Shown here piece after piece: positions 15,067 to 23,875 of a DNA stretch of 40,769 nt. The number at the start of each line of letters is the position of its first letter. Positions within the stretch are counted from its first letter, which is position 1. The notes below the pieces were generated by a model that was not told the origin of the DNA, searched no databases, and saw only the letters and a program-made list of their open reading frames with translations. The position numbers were made by a program, and so were the translations under genes. The DNA lies in contig CAIVJR010000009.1 of NCBI GenBank assembly GCA_903906305.1, positions 100,687-141,455 of the forward strand. Direction: 5' to 3'. Source of the stretch: an uncultured bacterium (lineage in GTDB: Bacteria; Patescibacteriota; Dojkabacteria; SC72).

Positions 15067-16206
15067 CTATAAAAGCTTTGATAGATATTCAATTTGTGTG
15101 TCTTTCCCATTCAATAAATCCGACATTAATGTATTCACTGCATAGGTAGGTCTGAATGATTCACTTAGTTTATATCCCTTTGATCTAAATATTTTCGAAG
15201 ATGAAAATACTTTTAATTTTGAATTGGGTAAAATAAAAGATTGATTTTCTCCATAATGTGTAGGATTCCCATGTGGTATTTCACCTACTGAAATTACATT
15301 TTTGATCCTTGATAATTCTAGAACATTAAGAATTGCAGATGAGTAGGTATCTGCACTTGTTAGGATGATAATCTTATATTGACCTTCTGATCTTTTTAAA
15401 AATCTAATCAATGGCTTTAATACATCAGAATCTCCTCCCTTATTATTTCTGAAATCAATAATTAAGTTTTTTAATTGAGATTTATCAAATTGCTCAGTGA
15501 TTTGGGTGATTTTTAGGTCTTTTCTTTCCTCGCAACTATTGTATTGAAAATAGAAAGCTTTAATTTGTGGTAATACGGTAACCCAGTATTTATCTCTTTC
15601 CAATAATGTTACAGACGTTTGTTTTACCTTCTCCTTTAAAGTAATCGTCTCTGTATTGTAATCTTGTGGACGAATTGCTACAAAAACACGAGCATCTTCC
15701 TTTTCTAATTGTAGTTTTATATTTTCATTCTTTTTTATGCCTAAGTATTCAAGTATTGATGGCTCTACAATTTTTGATGAGAGATAATATCTTGTAGAGA
15801 TCTCATTTTCTTGCGGAATGAATGATTTTATTCTCAATTCTAATTCATTCATATTGTAATCATTTATGCCAAGCAGTTTTGATCCTAAATAATTAGATAA
15901 GCATTCCGAGGATTGAGTTAAGTAATAACCATTATTCAGGTATTCAAACTTAAACATAAAATTCTCTTTTCCTAGAACATCATCTGAGAGACCTAGATAT
16001 GTATGACCATCATTTAATACTGCTAGACAAGTCATGAGAGCTAATCCAAGGTCTTTTATGTTACTAGCATTTACAGTATTGCTTTCTAGTAAAGCAGTAA
16101 ACTTCTTTTTTGTAATATACTTATATGGATTTGGATGAATTTGTTCTAGCTTCTTATGGAGTTCTTTTATATCTTGTTGTATTGCTACTGTATTTAAGGT
16201 TTTCAT
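15067..16206 (-). CDS. S41-family (tail-specific protease-like) peptidase
   Basis: From the ATG at 16206 the protein is 379 aa; an in-frame TTG at 16233 would add nine residues and overlap the helicase stop. The C-terminal half carries the S41 core: LIIDFRNNKGGDSDVL (the strand-loop before the active site), TSADTYSSAILNVLEL with the candidate catalytic Ser in YSSA, and GEIPHGNPTHYGE. An N-terminal helical region contains LNDGHTYLGL, also typical of the family. No signal peptide and no clear PDZ domain are visible, unlike exported CtpA-type enzymes, so it may act in the cytoplasm. It converges on the RiPP precursor; a role in peptide processing is only a positional guess. Confidence 0.75.
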   Translation of the reverse strand: MKTLNTVAIQQDIKELHKKLEQIHPNPYKYITKKKFTALLESNTVNASNIKDLGLALMTCLAVLNDGHTYLGLSDDVLGKENFMFKFEYLNNGYYLTQSSECLSNYLGSKLLGINDYNMNELELRIKSFIPQENEISTRYYLSSKIVEPSILEYLGIKKNENIKLQLEKEDARVFVAIRPQDYNTETITLKEKVKQTSVTLLERDKYWVTVLPQIKAFYFQYNSCEERKDLKITQITEQFDKSQLKNLIIDFRNNKGGDSDVLKPLIRFLKRSEGQYKIIILTSADTYSSAILNVLELSRIKNVISVGEIPHGNPTHYGENQSFILPNSKLKVFSSSKIFRSKGYKLSESFRPTYAVNTLMSDLLNGKDTQIEYLSKLL

Positions 16207-16225
16207 CTCAGTATTATACCTCGAA

Positions 16226-17386
16226 CTACCCAATAATATATAGCTCTTCTTCCGCTCTTGTTACAGCGGTATACAACCATCTTCTCCAGTTATCATCACT
16301 CATTTGTGGAAATCTTTCTTCAAACAGTATAACCCGTTTAGCTTGACTGCCCTGGGCCTTGTGTACCGTTAAAGCATATCCAAAATCAAACAAATTCATA
16401 TTCTCAGGTAGATATTGAGTATTTGTTTCAGCCTTTCCAAATTGATCAAGGCTTACAGGCCCTACAAACACCTCATCCTCATCATCTAAGGATATCTCTG
16501 CATCGTAGAACTTACCTACATGGTTCTTAGATATGGAAAGTATCGTGCCTGTCATACCATTAAAAATTCCCATACTAGGATTATTTTTAAGACATATTAC
16601 CCTGTCACCATACTGTGGCTCTGGAGATTCAAATTCTAGCAATTGTCTAATCCCTTTATTCAAATCTACTCGTGTTCGATTGTATCCCGTTAGTACCATT
16701 GTCTGGTCATCAAACGATTCTAGCTTGTCAGAAAGAAACTCTTGAGTGTTTTCATTGTTCTTTGAAAGCTTTTTAACAGTATTAGAAAATTCTAACTGAG
16801 GAATATGCCCATATCTACGAGCTATTTCGGAAACCTTAATGATCGGATTATCCCTTTCTTGTCTAAATATCTCCTCGAGCTTAATATTTGGTCTTTCCAT
16901 CAAATTGAAAGTACCTTCTACAGGTGGAAGTTGACCATGATCCCCAGAAGCAAGAATAGGGACACCATAGCTTAAAAGATCGTCCCAGATCTGTCTGGTA
17001 ACCATAGAGGCCTCATCTACAATGATTAAATCATATGTAAATTCTTCCTGAAGCTTCTTTTCCCATCCAATGATATTGTCTTTTTCATCACATATGGCTT
17101 TGTAGATAAGACCATGAATAGTACCTATGTAATCAGATTTAAAGATTGATTTTGCGTCTCTAAGCTTGTGCTGCAAGACTCTCGCAGCTTTTCCAGTATA
17201 ACTACAGTATGCAATCTTAATGTTCTTTTTTTCTTTGTGAAGATGTTGTCCTAGATATCCAAGCATTGTAGTTTTACCAGTTCCTGCATAACCGCCAAAG
17301 GTTAAGTACTGTACTGGATGCTCCTTGTACCATTGTAATATGTCATCAATGATAGATTTTTGTTTTTCTGAGAATGCTATGTCCAC
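16226..17386 (-). CDS. RecD-like / AAA_30 superfamily 1 helicase
   Basis: The 386-aa protein has Walker A GGYAGTGKTTML (about residues 31-42), Walker B IIVDEASMV, motif III GDHGQLPPVEG, an SH3-like insert (YGDRVICLKNNPSMGIFNGMTGTI) and the C-terminal UvrD_C-type motif LTVHKAQGSQAKRV...YTAVTRAEEELYIIG. It is a compact RecD2/Dda-like 5'-3' helicase without the long N-terminal domains of RecD2. It is divergent from the thioredoxin-CcdA gene by 36 bases. Confidence 0.9.
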   Translation of the reverse strand: MDIAFSEKQKSIIDDILQWYKEHPVQYLTFGGYAGTGKTTMLGYLGQHLHKEKKNIKIAYCSYTGKAARVLQHKLRDAKSIFKSDYIGTIHGLIYKAICDEKDNIIGWEKKLQEEFTYDLIIVDEASMVTRQIWDDLLSYGVPILASGDHGQLPPVEGTFNLMERPNIKLEEIFRQERDNPIIKVSEIARRYGHIPQLEFSNTVKKLSKNNENTQEFLSDKLESFDDQTMVLTGYNRTRVDLNKGIRQLLEFESPEPQYGDRVICLKNNPSMGIFNGMTGTILSISKNHVGKFYDAEISLDDEDEVFVGPVSLDQFGKAETNTQYLPENMNLFDFGYALTVHKAQGSQAKRVILFEERFPQMSDDNWRRWLYTAVTRAEEELYIIG

Positions 17387-17422
17387 TTGAGATGTTAAGA
17401 GATAATTGATAGATTAAAAGAC

Positions 17423-18883
17423 ATGTCTAATGTATATAGTCTACTAAAAAAGAGCAAGTTTATACAAATAATCCTAACATTAGGTTTATTTTTAATGGTA
17501 CCTAGCTTTGTAAGCGCACAAGAGACTACAACAATAACTCCTGTTACAGAACTAAAAGCTTTTACATACTTTACAGGTATTGGATGTCCTCATTGCGCAA
17601 AGGTATCTCCTACAATACACAAAAGTGTTAATACCCAGGATGGTTTGTTAATGATTGAGTATGAGATATATCAGGAATCCTCTAATGCTAGAACATTGTA
17701 CAGTTACAATTCAAAATATGGGTACGAGTTGGCTATTCCGTTGATTTTGTATGCTCCTAAGGATTTTGATCAAGGGGACACACCAATTCTTAATAACTTT
17801 GATACACAAATAGCCAAGCTTCAAACCAATACCATTGAGTTAGCTAACAAAACGGTTAGTTGGGACGACTTAAACCTTAATGATTTTGAAGGAAAAGTGA
17901 AATTGTTAACAAAAGACAGGATGGCGATGCAGAGCACTACAAAGGATTTAACTAGGGAGCAGATTGTATTAATAAAAGAGTTCTTAGTTACCAAAGATTT
18001 AGATGTGTACGTTCAAACTTTACAAGGAACAAAAGTTAAGGATATGACTATTGAGTACCCAGGAGGTAATGAAATATATTCCCATGGAGTTAATATTGGC
18101 TCATGGACTTTACATTGGAGAGGGAATAGTGATGCACAGATAACAGATGGGAAAACGACAAATACAGATTCAGTTTCTTCAGATTCAGGTAGTATCTCGT
18201 GGGGCAAAATATCGGCACTTGCACTTACAGATTCAATTAATCCTTGTGCTTTGTCTGTGCTTTTAATGATGTTGATAGCCATAGCTACATACCATCCTAA
18301 GGATAGAAAACAGATATTGTGGGCAGGGTTGGCCTTCGTAGCAGCCGTATTCATTACGTACTTCATATATGGATTACTAATTGTTAAGGCTTTCGAGGTA
18401 GTTCAGGGGATTAGTAGTATTAAATTGTATTTGTATAAGGGGCTAGGGGCAGGTGCAATTATTTTGGGTTTGCTTGAGATTAAGGATTTCTTCTTCTACA
18501 AGCCTGGATCTATTGGTACTGAGATGCCTATGATGTTTAGACCCAAGGTTCAGCAGATTCTTGCTAAAGTTACTTCTCCTTTAGGAGCATTTGGATTGGG
18601 TATGTTTGTTACTTTATTCTTACTGCCTTGTACCATCGGTCCATACATTATATTGGGTGGTATGCTTTCATATGGTGAGTTTGCAGGTGCATTGCCATAT
18701 CTTACTGTTTACAATTTGATATTTGTACTTCCAATGGTAGTTATAATCCTACTGGTATTCTTTGGTTCTAAGAGTATTAAACAGGTTACAGAGTGGAGGG
18801 AGAAGAATGTTAAGGTTATGCATTTAATAATTGGCATAATATTCATTCTTTTAGGCTTATCTATGTTCTTTGGGTTGTTTTAA
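17423..18883 (+). CDS. Thioredoxin-like / CcdA (DsbD-type) membrane fusion
   Basis: The 486-aa protein starts with a hydrophobic signal/anchor (about residues 13-32, ending FVSAQ). An extracytoplasmic thioredoxin-like segment follows with C55-P-H-C58 (FTGIGCPHCAKVSP). After a Ser/Asp-rich linker come six or so membrane helices of the CcdA/DsbD transporter type, with the paired cysteines in SINPCALSVLL and FLLPCTIGPYI. It would carry electrons across the membrane to reduce extracytoplasmic disulfides. This fits the many Cys-rich secreted proteins encoded immediately downstream, and trxB nearby could supply the electrons. Confidence 0.86.
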   Translation: MSNVYSLLKKSKFIQIILTLGLFLMVPSFVSAQETTTITPVTELKAFTYFTGIGCPHCAKVSPTIHKSVNTQDGLLMIEYEIYQESSNARTLYSYNSKYGYELAIPLILYAPKDFDQGDTPILNNFDTQIAKLQTNTIELANKTVSWDDLNLNDFEGKVKLLTKDRMAMQSTTKDLTREQIVLIKEFLVTKDLDVYVQTLQGTKVKDMTIEYPGGNEIYSHGVNIGSWTLHWRGNSDAQITDGKTTNTDSVSSDSGSISWGKISALALTDSINPCALSVLLMMLIAIATYHPKDRKQILWAGLAFVAAVFITYFIYGLLIVKAFEVVQGISSIKLYLYKGLGAGAIILGLLEIKDFFFYKPGSIGTEMPMMFRPKVQQILAKVTSPLGAFGLGMFVTLFLLPCTIGPYIILGGMLSYGEFAGALPYLTVYNLIFVLPMVVIILLVFFGSKSIKQVTEWREKNVKVMHLIIGIIFILLGLSMFFGLF

Positions 18884-18885
18884 AT

Positions 18886-18905
18886 AACCAAATATTTCAA
18901 TGGTT
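18886..18905 (+). terminator. Weak terminator-like hairpin
   Basis: AACCA (18886-18890) and TGGTT (18901-18905) pair around a 10-base AT loop and are followed by TGTTATAT. It lies 3 bases after the CcdA-fusion stop. The stem is short, so confidence is low. Confidence 0.3.
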
Positions 18906-18945
18906 TGTTATATGAGTTGCCTATAATAGGGGTTATACTAACGAT

Positions 18946-19053
18946 ATGGGTATAAATACTAATGATTTATATCAATATTTATTAGTAATATAGTGATTTT
19001 GTATAGATATTTATCATGATATGTAATATATTCATGATTTCCGATTATATCGG
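18946..19053. repeat. 108-bp perfect direct repeat, copy 1
   Basis: This AT-rich block is identical to 23679-23786 over 108 bases. It contains three successive inverted repeats: ACTAAT..ATTAGT, ATCATGA..TCATGAT and CCGAT-TAT-ATCGG. It abuts the compound stem-loop of cassette B, so it may be the distal part of that transcript or a promoter/structured RNA read on the + strand. Confidence 0.9.
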
Positions 19054-19064
19054 AGGGGGTTTTC

Positions 19065-19117
19065 GAGGAAAGTCTGGGGTATGTCATAAAGACAATATAT
19101 ATTTCCCAGACTTCCTC
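19065..19117 (-). other. Cassette B 3' compound stem-loop
   Basis: GAGGAAAGTCTGGGG pairs with CCCAGACTTCCTC (one bulged base) around an inner hairpin TGTC-ATAAA-GACA (19082-19094). CCTATTTCT follows at 19122-19130. The fold is shared with cassettes A and C, although the loops differ. Confidence 0.68.
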
Positions 19118-19143
19118 TAGACCTATTTCTTATTTTTGCAATC

Positions 19144-19302
19144 TTACGACTGCACATTGTAGTTCTTTGTCGGTTCCGTAATATAAAACGGGTTTGCATT
19201 GCTACATTGCACGAAAGTTTTTTTAGTAACGTAAGCTACTGAAAGTGCTACGATGCAAACAAACATGAGTGACATTAATACAATTACCAATGATTTTTTC
19301 AT
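19144..19302 (-). CDS. Small Hok-sized membrane peptide, cassette B (52 aa)
   Basis: This 52-codon ORF begins MKKSLVIVLMSLMFVCIVAL behind a GGGAAAGGAGAAGTAAC Shine-Dalgarno region. It has one hydrophobic helix (about residues 4-25) followed by VAYVTKKTFVQCSNANPF and a polar tail ending KNYNVQS. Size, a single helix and a basic turn followed by Cys recall the Hok family (E. coli Hok is also 52 aa, with a TRKSLC segment after its helix), but the resemblance is architectural, not proven homology. Flanking leader and 3' elements are shared with cassettes A and C. It is transcribed away from the surface-protein module that starts at 19597. Confidence 0.75.
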   Translation of the reverse strand: MKKSLVIVLMSLMFVCIVALSVAYVTKKTFVQCSNANPFYITEPTKNYNVQS

Positions 19303-19347
19303 TGTTACTTCTCCTTTCCCATTAGGGAATATAACTAATATAGTGTG

Positions 19348-19404
19348 TTACACGAACATTAGAACCTTTAAACAAAAAGATTAAAAGTTTTGAAGTTCGT
19401 GTAA
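19348..19404 (-). repeat. Cassette B leader inverted repeat
   Basis: Perfect 10-bp arms TTACACGAAC / GTTCGTGTAA enclose an A/T-rich 37-base interior. The repeat lies between the promoter and the Shine-Dalgarno of the small gene. A second small palindrome, TTCCC-ATTA-GGGAA, sits between this repeat and the start codon, and cassette C has its counterpart. Confidence 0.75.
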
Positions 19405-19472
19405 AACAGGGGGAGAATATTTAGAAATAGATCTTTTAAAGAGCAGTATAAGTTATTTCTAACCTATAGTAT

Positions 19473-19481
19473 ATTATACCA
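19473..19481 (-). promoter_or_regulatory. Extended -10 promoter of cassette B
   Basis: The minus strand reads TGGTATAATATACTATAGG, with the extended -10 TGGTATAAT. TGTATA lies 17 bases upstream as a weak -35. The downstream leader (TTAGAAATAACTTATACTG...) is nearly identical to that of cassette C. Confidence 0.75.
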
Positions 19482-19558
19482 CACTCTGTAATTATTATAC
19501 AATAATCCCTAATAGAAGTCTTTTATATAGGTACTGTATTTCTTCAAATACTTTGGTA

Positions 19559-19564
19559 TATACT
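19559..19564 (+). promoter_or_regulatory. Promoter-like motif of surface module 1
   Basis: TATACTAAATATATCTAACCTGCCTA lies 33 bases before the start codon. TATACT is a good -10, and the same TATACTAAAT...CTGC block precedes module 2 (24369) and the exonuclease-module 3 unit (28404), so it is a shared promoter. No Shine-Dalgarno follows. Confidence 0.55.
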
Positions 19565-19596
19565 AAATATATCTAACCTGCCTAACATAGGATACT

Positions 19597-20808
19597 ATGC
19601 AAGTAGTTATGTCTAAAAAGAAAAAATACATCCTTCTACTATTAGTAATATTGGTATTATCTGCTGTCACTGCAGGAATATATTTATTTGTTAATCCAAA
19701 GATAAATGGTTCTACATCATATACAGTAGATAAATACTCAGATGTTACTAATTGGTGCGATACTAACCGGGAGGGAGGGAAATTAAATGTTGATTGCAAG
19801 GCTCTGTTAATCAATATTGATTCGAACAGTTGTTTCGAGGTACAGGTAATCACAAAGGACAAAGAGTTAAAGGATTTAACTGTATGTGAGAAGAATGGTA
19901 CTCTTTCATATACCAATGATGTGTTAGGATACAAAAAGCTCATGCCCGTAGATATGATATTTACATATTCGAAGGAAGGAATACTAAGGGATTACTCCTT
20001 TGCCAATGTTTCCTTCTCCAAAATTGATGGGCAATACATACAAAACGTAGTCGAGAACGATATGGATCAATTGCTACTATCAAAGGCTTCTAATCTTTCA
20101 ATAAAAAATAGTTTTGATGTATGTCCTACATCTTACGAACTTAGAAATTATCTATTTGAGGATATGTTAAGTGAATACTCCCAATTTTATTCTCTTAATA
20201 TTCTTAAGGAAGATTTGTATCATGCGTATTCTTTCAATAGCTTGGAGAATTATCAGATAACTCTATTATTTGCATGTGATTCAAGTAGCAAGCTACAGTA
20301 TAATTCGGTATGTAATTTAAGTAATATAAGTAAGTCATTATCTATTGAAAAAAACGTTCCCCGTATTTTTGTTACAGAAGATAATATAAACTGGAATAAC
20401 AATCTTGATACCCTAGATATCGCTTATTTAAAAGAAATTTCGTTGATCTATGACAATTTATTTCTCAAGAACGATGCAACTACGAAATATCTATCAAAGA
20501 TATCTTCTCTGATAAATGCAGTAAATATTAAAGAAAATCTTGGGGAATCAACATTATGCGCACTATATCCTATATATCAGACACTAGCAAAAACGGATAA
20601 TCAATACATAGCGGATCAACAATTTATTGAAAATTTTATCCAAATGAATATAAAAAAAATCACATCTCCAATATGTGGAAAAATCCTTCAAAATGAAGAG
20701 ACTGATGCACGGGGCCTTTACTTGAAGCTATCTGCAACAAAATTAAATACAGGAATTTTAAATATATATAATCAATGCTCTAATTTAAGAATTTTAGCTA
20801 ATGAATAA
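19597..20808 (+). CDS. Membrane-anchored surface protein of module 1 (unknown family)
   Basis: The 403-aa protein has a short basic N-terminus (SKKKKY), one membrane helix (about residues 11-31) and a long extracytoplasmic part. I do not recognise a family. The first ~160 residues are clearly homologous to the proteins at 24405 and 29201 (YTVDKYSDVTNWCDTN, LINIDSNSCFEV, TNDVLGYKKLMPVDM), whereas the C-terminal half diverges and keeps only scattered Cys and LLFACDS-type motifs. An alternative ATG four codons downstream gives MSKKKK, matching the start of the third copy. Its stop overlaps the next ORF by 8 bases (ATGAATAA), so the two are translationally coupled and probably work together. Confidence 0.85.
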   Translation: MQVVMSKKKKYILLLLVILVLSAVTAGIYLFVNPKINGSTSYTVDKYSDVTNWCDTNREGGKLNVDCKALLINIDSNSCFEVQVITKDKELKDLTVCEKNGTLSYTNDVLGYKKLMPVDMIFTYSKEGILRDYSFANVSFSKIDGQYIQNVVENDMDQLLLSKASNLSIKNSFDVCPTSYELRNYLFEDMLSEYSQFYSLNILKEDLYHAYSFNSLENYQITLLFACDSSSKLQYNSVCNLSNISKSLSIEKNVPRIFVTEDNINWNNNLDTLDIAYLKEISLIYDNLFLKNDATTKYLSKISSLINAVNIKENLGESTLCALYPIYQTLAKTDNQYIADQQFIENFIQMNIKKITSPICGKILQNEETDARGLYLKLSATKLNTGILNIYNQCSNLRILANE

Positions 20809-23647
20809 GTTAATACTCAAAACTTCATTTTTTTTACTCCTTTGTTTTTTATTAGTGAATGCTTCTAAAACAGCAATCTTTGCTCAAACTCCCTTTGTTG
20901 AAGTTTCGAGAGAATGCTTAAATAGGACAGATGGGGGGTGTAATTGCTCATCTGGCACGAGAATAACATGTTGCAATCCATCCAAGATTTGCTATGAGAG
21001 AGAAAGTGAAACTCATGATCCAGGAGATGATGTGGTAACACAAGGTCAAAATTTCTCACCTAAAGTAATTTTATGCCAAGCCGTAATACCAGGAAATTAT
21101 ATCCTTTCATATTGTGATGAAGTTAATACCTGCTATGATGCTCATTCTGTTCCTTGTTCTTGTTGTGTCCCCAATTGTGATAACGGTGGTTGTGAAGTAC
21201 CAGCTTGTCCTTCTGGTAGCCAAGAATTAGCTAACGGTTGTTCAGTATCCTCTGTTCAATCATGTTCCTACAGTAATAGTTGTAATACGGGATCCTGTGG
21301 TGGAGGCTCCCGCACCTGTTACTACTCTGAAACCAATCTTTCCTTTGTTCAAGGAAATGGTAGCACCTCAGGCCCTACCACTGTAAGGATCATTGTTGAC
21401 GAGAAACCATATGAACTCTCCACTAACCCTGCAGAACCAACCCACATCAAACTTCCAGCCCTAGGTTCTTCTAACGTTCAGATAACTACACCAACCTTCA
21501 CAGCTCCAGTGACCTCAAGAGGAGCTAATTACTACTATCAAGCCAATAACTACGGTAACAATAACGAATGGGAGACATGGACAACATGCTCTGGAATAGC
21601 AGGAGAAGACTTCTGTACTACCATGCCTAATCCAAACAATACTCAAACCCTTGTACCAACATCAAAAACCATAAATCAAGTATTTAAAGAAGGCGCTACA
21701 GGAGAAATATCTGCAATGTATGCAACCACAGACAAATGTACAGATACATACAAATACTCGTTGCCAATCAAAGGTTACTACGTCGTAGACTATATCCCTG
21801 TGCCACCAGAGCCATGCACCCCAGGAGCTCCTACATGCCCATGGATACCTGAAATAACGACAAATACTACAGAAAGAGGCTGTGCATCCCTTACATACTC
21901 TGGTACTGAGATTAACAATGAACTGCATATAAATGCAGCAGTAACAGATACAGACAATTTAAATGAAATACAAGCATTTACTCTTTGGTTTTCGAAAGAC
22001 ACAAATATCCCTTCGCTCGGAACAACATCCGCCTCATATACGGGAAGCAATACCAATGACTTAGGAATAATGATTAAAAAGAACGGAAGCGATTGGGACA
22101 ATCCAAACATCTACGCAACCAACTTAGATCAAACCTGGGGGCAAATATCTCTCACAGACGGCATTGGATATATAAACATAGCAGGAACAAACATAATAGA
22201 AATATATGACATAGCTGTAACGCAGGATACAAAAATTACCTTTGATTACAAAATAAAGTTCTTAAACAACATCTCAAATCTCTCAGGTATATACAATGTC
22301 TACGGAGGATCCTTAGATACCCATATGATCAATGGAAATATCTTAGATCAAAGTTACTTCTACAAGTTCTTTGATTGGGGAATAGATTTAATCAATCCAA
22401 CAGTAGAAGAGATCACTCAACAGATTCGAGATCCACAGAATACGTATATGATTTGGAGTAATGCAGATGTAACAAGTGGAATAGGGAGAACTGTAATTAA
22501 TGCATACAGATTGGGAGGAGTATCTACAGACCCAGAAGGAGTTAAACTCTATCTTCCCGCAGCTTACACCACTCTAAAGGGAGCCATCACACTTGATCCA
22601 AACACTCAGATACCTGCAGATCCTGAAATAGGGCTGTACAACGATACAAATGCTTGGATATTTAATACAAATACAGGAGAAACTGACCTTGTTAACGTTG
22701 GAAATAACGAAAGTGGAAAGATTGCCTTGTATATTACTGCATATGATGTTGCTTGTAATACCAATGGTATAACTGATGAAATAGATCTTAACCCATGGTT
22801 TGCTACAAGAGGGGCATCCGTATACTCTCAAGGAAATATATCTTCTACTGCAAAGGATGTGGCAGGGTTACCATACCTTGATGGTGTATTTAATTCAATA
22901 ACAGGAATGAATTCGAGCCTAATAGACATAGGTACCGAACTACTCGCCACTAGAAGTATGTCTATTTCTAATCTTCTACACTCCGGGAGTGGGGCAGTTA
23001 TGGCTACAGATATTGAAGACTCAAATAACACAAAGGATGTTTGGTACAATAAATTAATAAGAAAATTTGGAGAGTACAAACCCGAATTAACTTCTTTTTT
23101 GAAAGACGCAGGCGATAACAGTGTCTCTGATAGCTGTATTGGTTCGAGGTGCTACATGCAATCAACAGAAAACATATCAATCCCCGCGGGATACACATGT
23201 GACAGACCAACACTCTTTGTTTCTGAAAAGAATATACATATATCTCCCAACATATTAAGTGATACTGGATTACTCTCAGGGTGTATATTCCTAGCTAAGA
23301 ACAATATATATATTGATGAGGGAACATTTAAATCGACTGGTACTAAAGTCATGTATGATTACATAGAAGGATATATGATTGCAGACAACCAGGTAATATT
23401 CTCTGTAGCAGATGAATCACAGGTTCTTAGAGACGGAGTAGAGATCTTTGGAGGTGTTGTTGCCTTAGGAACCAATCCAACAAGTAGTAACACAGGAATA
23501 TCAATCCAAAGAAATCTAAGACTATACAGTCAAATTAATCCAACTGTAGTACTAACATACGACAACAAATACTCAAGTATATCTACGATCTTCTTTGGTA
23601 CTGAGTACAGTCTCTACAAACAAGAAGTGGGATTTAAGACTTTCTAG
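20801..23647 (+). CDS. Large Cys-rich secreted surface protein of module 1
   Basis: The 948-aa protein has a signal peptide (about residues 1-29, ending FAQ). A cysteine-dense N-terminal region follows (about 39-174; CNCSSGTRITCC, CSCCVPNCDNGGCEVPACP). A middle region contains ATSRG/VTSRGANYYYQANNYG and PCTPGAPTCPW, and a repeated beta-type module ends DLNPWFATRGASVYS. A conserved C-terminal ~175-residue domain begins IPAGYTCD and runs through GCIFLAKNNIYI to LYSQINPTVVLTYDNKYSS. The last domain is nearly invariant between the three paralogues (25601, 30466), while the Cys-rich N-terminus varies most. No enzyme motif is visible. A pilus-associated adhesin or matrix protein is an inference from export, Cys content and the pilin-like gene downstream. 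Confidence 0.85.
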   Translation: MNKLILKTSFFLLLCFLLVNASKTAIFAQTPFVEVSRECLNRTDGGCNCSSGTRITCCNPSKICYERESETHDPGDDVVTQGQNFSPKVILCQAVIPGNYILSYCDEVNTCYDAHSVPCSCCVPNCDNGGCEVPACPSGSQELANGCSVSSVQSCSYSNSCNTGSCGGGSRTCYYSETNLSFVQGNGSTSGPTTVRIIVDEKPYELSTNPAEPTHIKLPALGSSNVQITTPTFTAPVTSRGANYYYQANNYGNNNEWETWTTCSGIAGEDFCTTMPNPNNTQTLVPTSKTINQVFKEGATGEISAMYATTDKCTDTYKYSLPIKGYYVVDYIPVPPEPCTPGAPTCPWIPEITTNTTERGCASLTYSGTEINNELHINAAVTDTDNLNEIQAFTLWFSKDTNIPSLGTTSASYTGSNTNDLGIMIKKNGSDWDNPNIYATNLDQTWGQISLTDGIGYINIAGTNIIEIYDIAVTQDTKITFDYKIKFLNNISNLSGIYNVYGGSLDTHMINGNILDQSYFYKFFDWGIDLINPTVEEITQQIRDPQNTYMIWSNADVTSGIGRTVINAYRLGGVSTDPEGVKLYLPAAYTTLKGAITLDPNTQIPADPEIGLYNDTNAWIFNTNTGETDLVNVGNNESGKIALYITAYDVACNTNGITDEIDLNPWFATRGASVYSQGNISSTAKDVAGLPYLDGVFNSITGMNSSLIDIGTELLATRSMSISNLLHSGSGAVMATDIEDSNNTKDVWYNKLIRKFGEYKPELTSFLKDAGDNSVSDSCIGSRCYMQSTENISIPAGYTCDRPTLFVSEKNIHISPNILSDTGLLSGCIFLAKNNIYIDEGTFKSTGTKVMYDYIEGYMIADNQVIFSVADESQVLRDGVEIFGGVVALGTNPTSSNTGISIQRNLRLYSQINPTVVLTYDNKYSSISTIFFGTEYSLYKQEVGFKTF

Positions 23648-23678
23648 TAATTCCTATAGCGAGTATAGTACCAATTAA

Positions 23679-23786
23679 ATGGGTATAAATACTAATGATT
23701 TATATCAATATTTATTAGTAATATAGTGATTTTGTATAGATATTTATCATGATATGTAATATATTCATGATTTCCGATTATATCGG
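23679..23786. repeat. 108-bp perfect direct repeat, copy 2
   Basis: Identical to 18946-19053 at all 108 positions, including its three inverted repeats. It precedes the stem-loop of cassette C exactly as copy 1 precedes that of cassette B, which dates the duplication (or a conversion) of the cassette-module unit as recent here. Confidence 0.9.
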
Positions 23787-23797
23787 TATGGGTGTTC

Positions 23798-23872
23798 GAG
23801 GAGTGTCTGGGGGTTGGAATAATGTATTGATGCTTGAAAGCAACAAATATAGTATCTCCCAGACACATCCTC
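23798..23872 (-). other. Cassette C 3' compound stem-loop
   Basis: GAGGAGTGTCTGGGGG pairs with CTCCCAGACACATCCTC (one bulge) around an inner hairpin GCTT-GA-AAGC (23832-23841). CCTATTTCT follows at 23875-23883 and on the minus strand overlaps the stop codon of the small ORF. Confidence 0.68.
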
Positions 23873-23875
23873 ATC

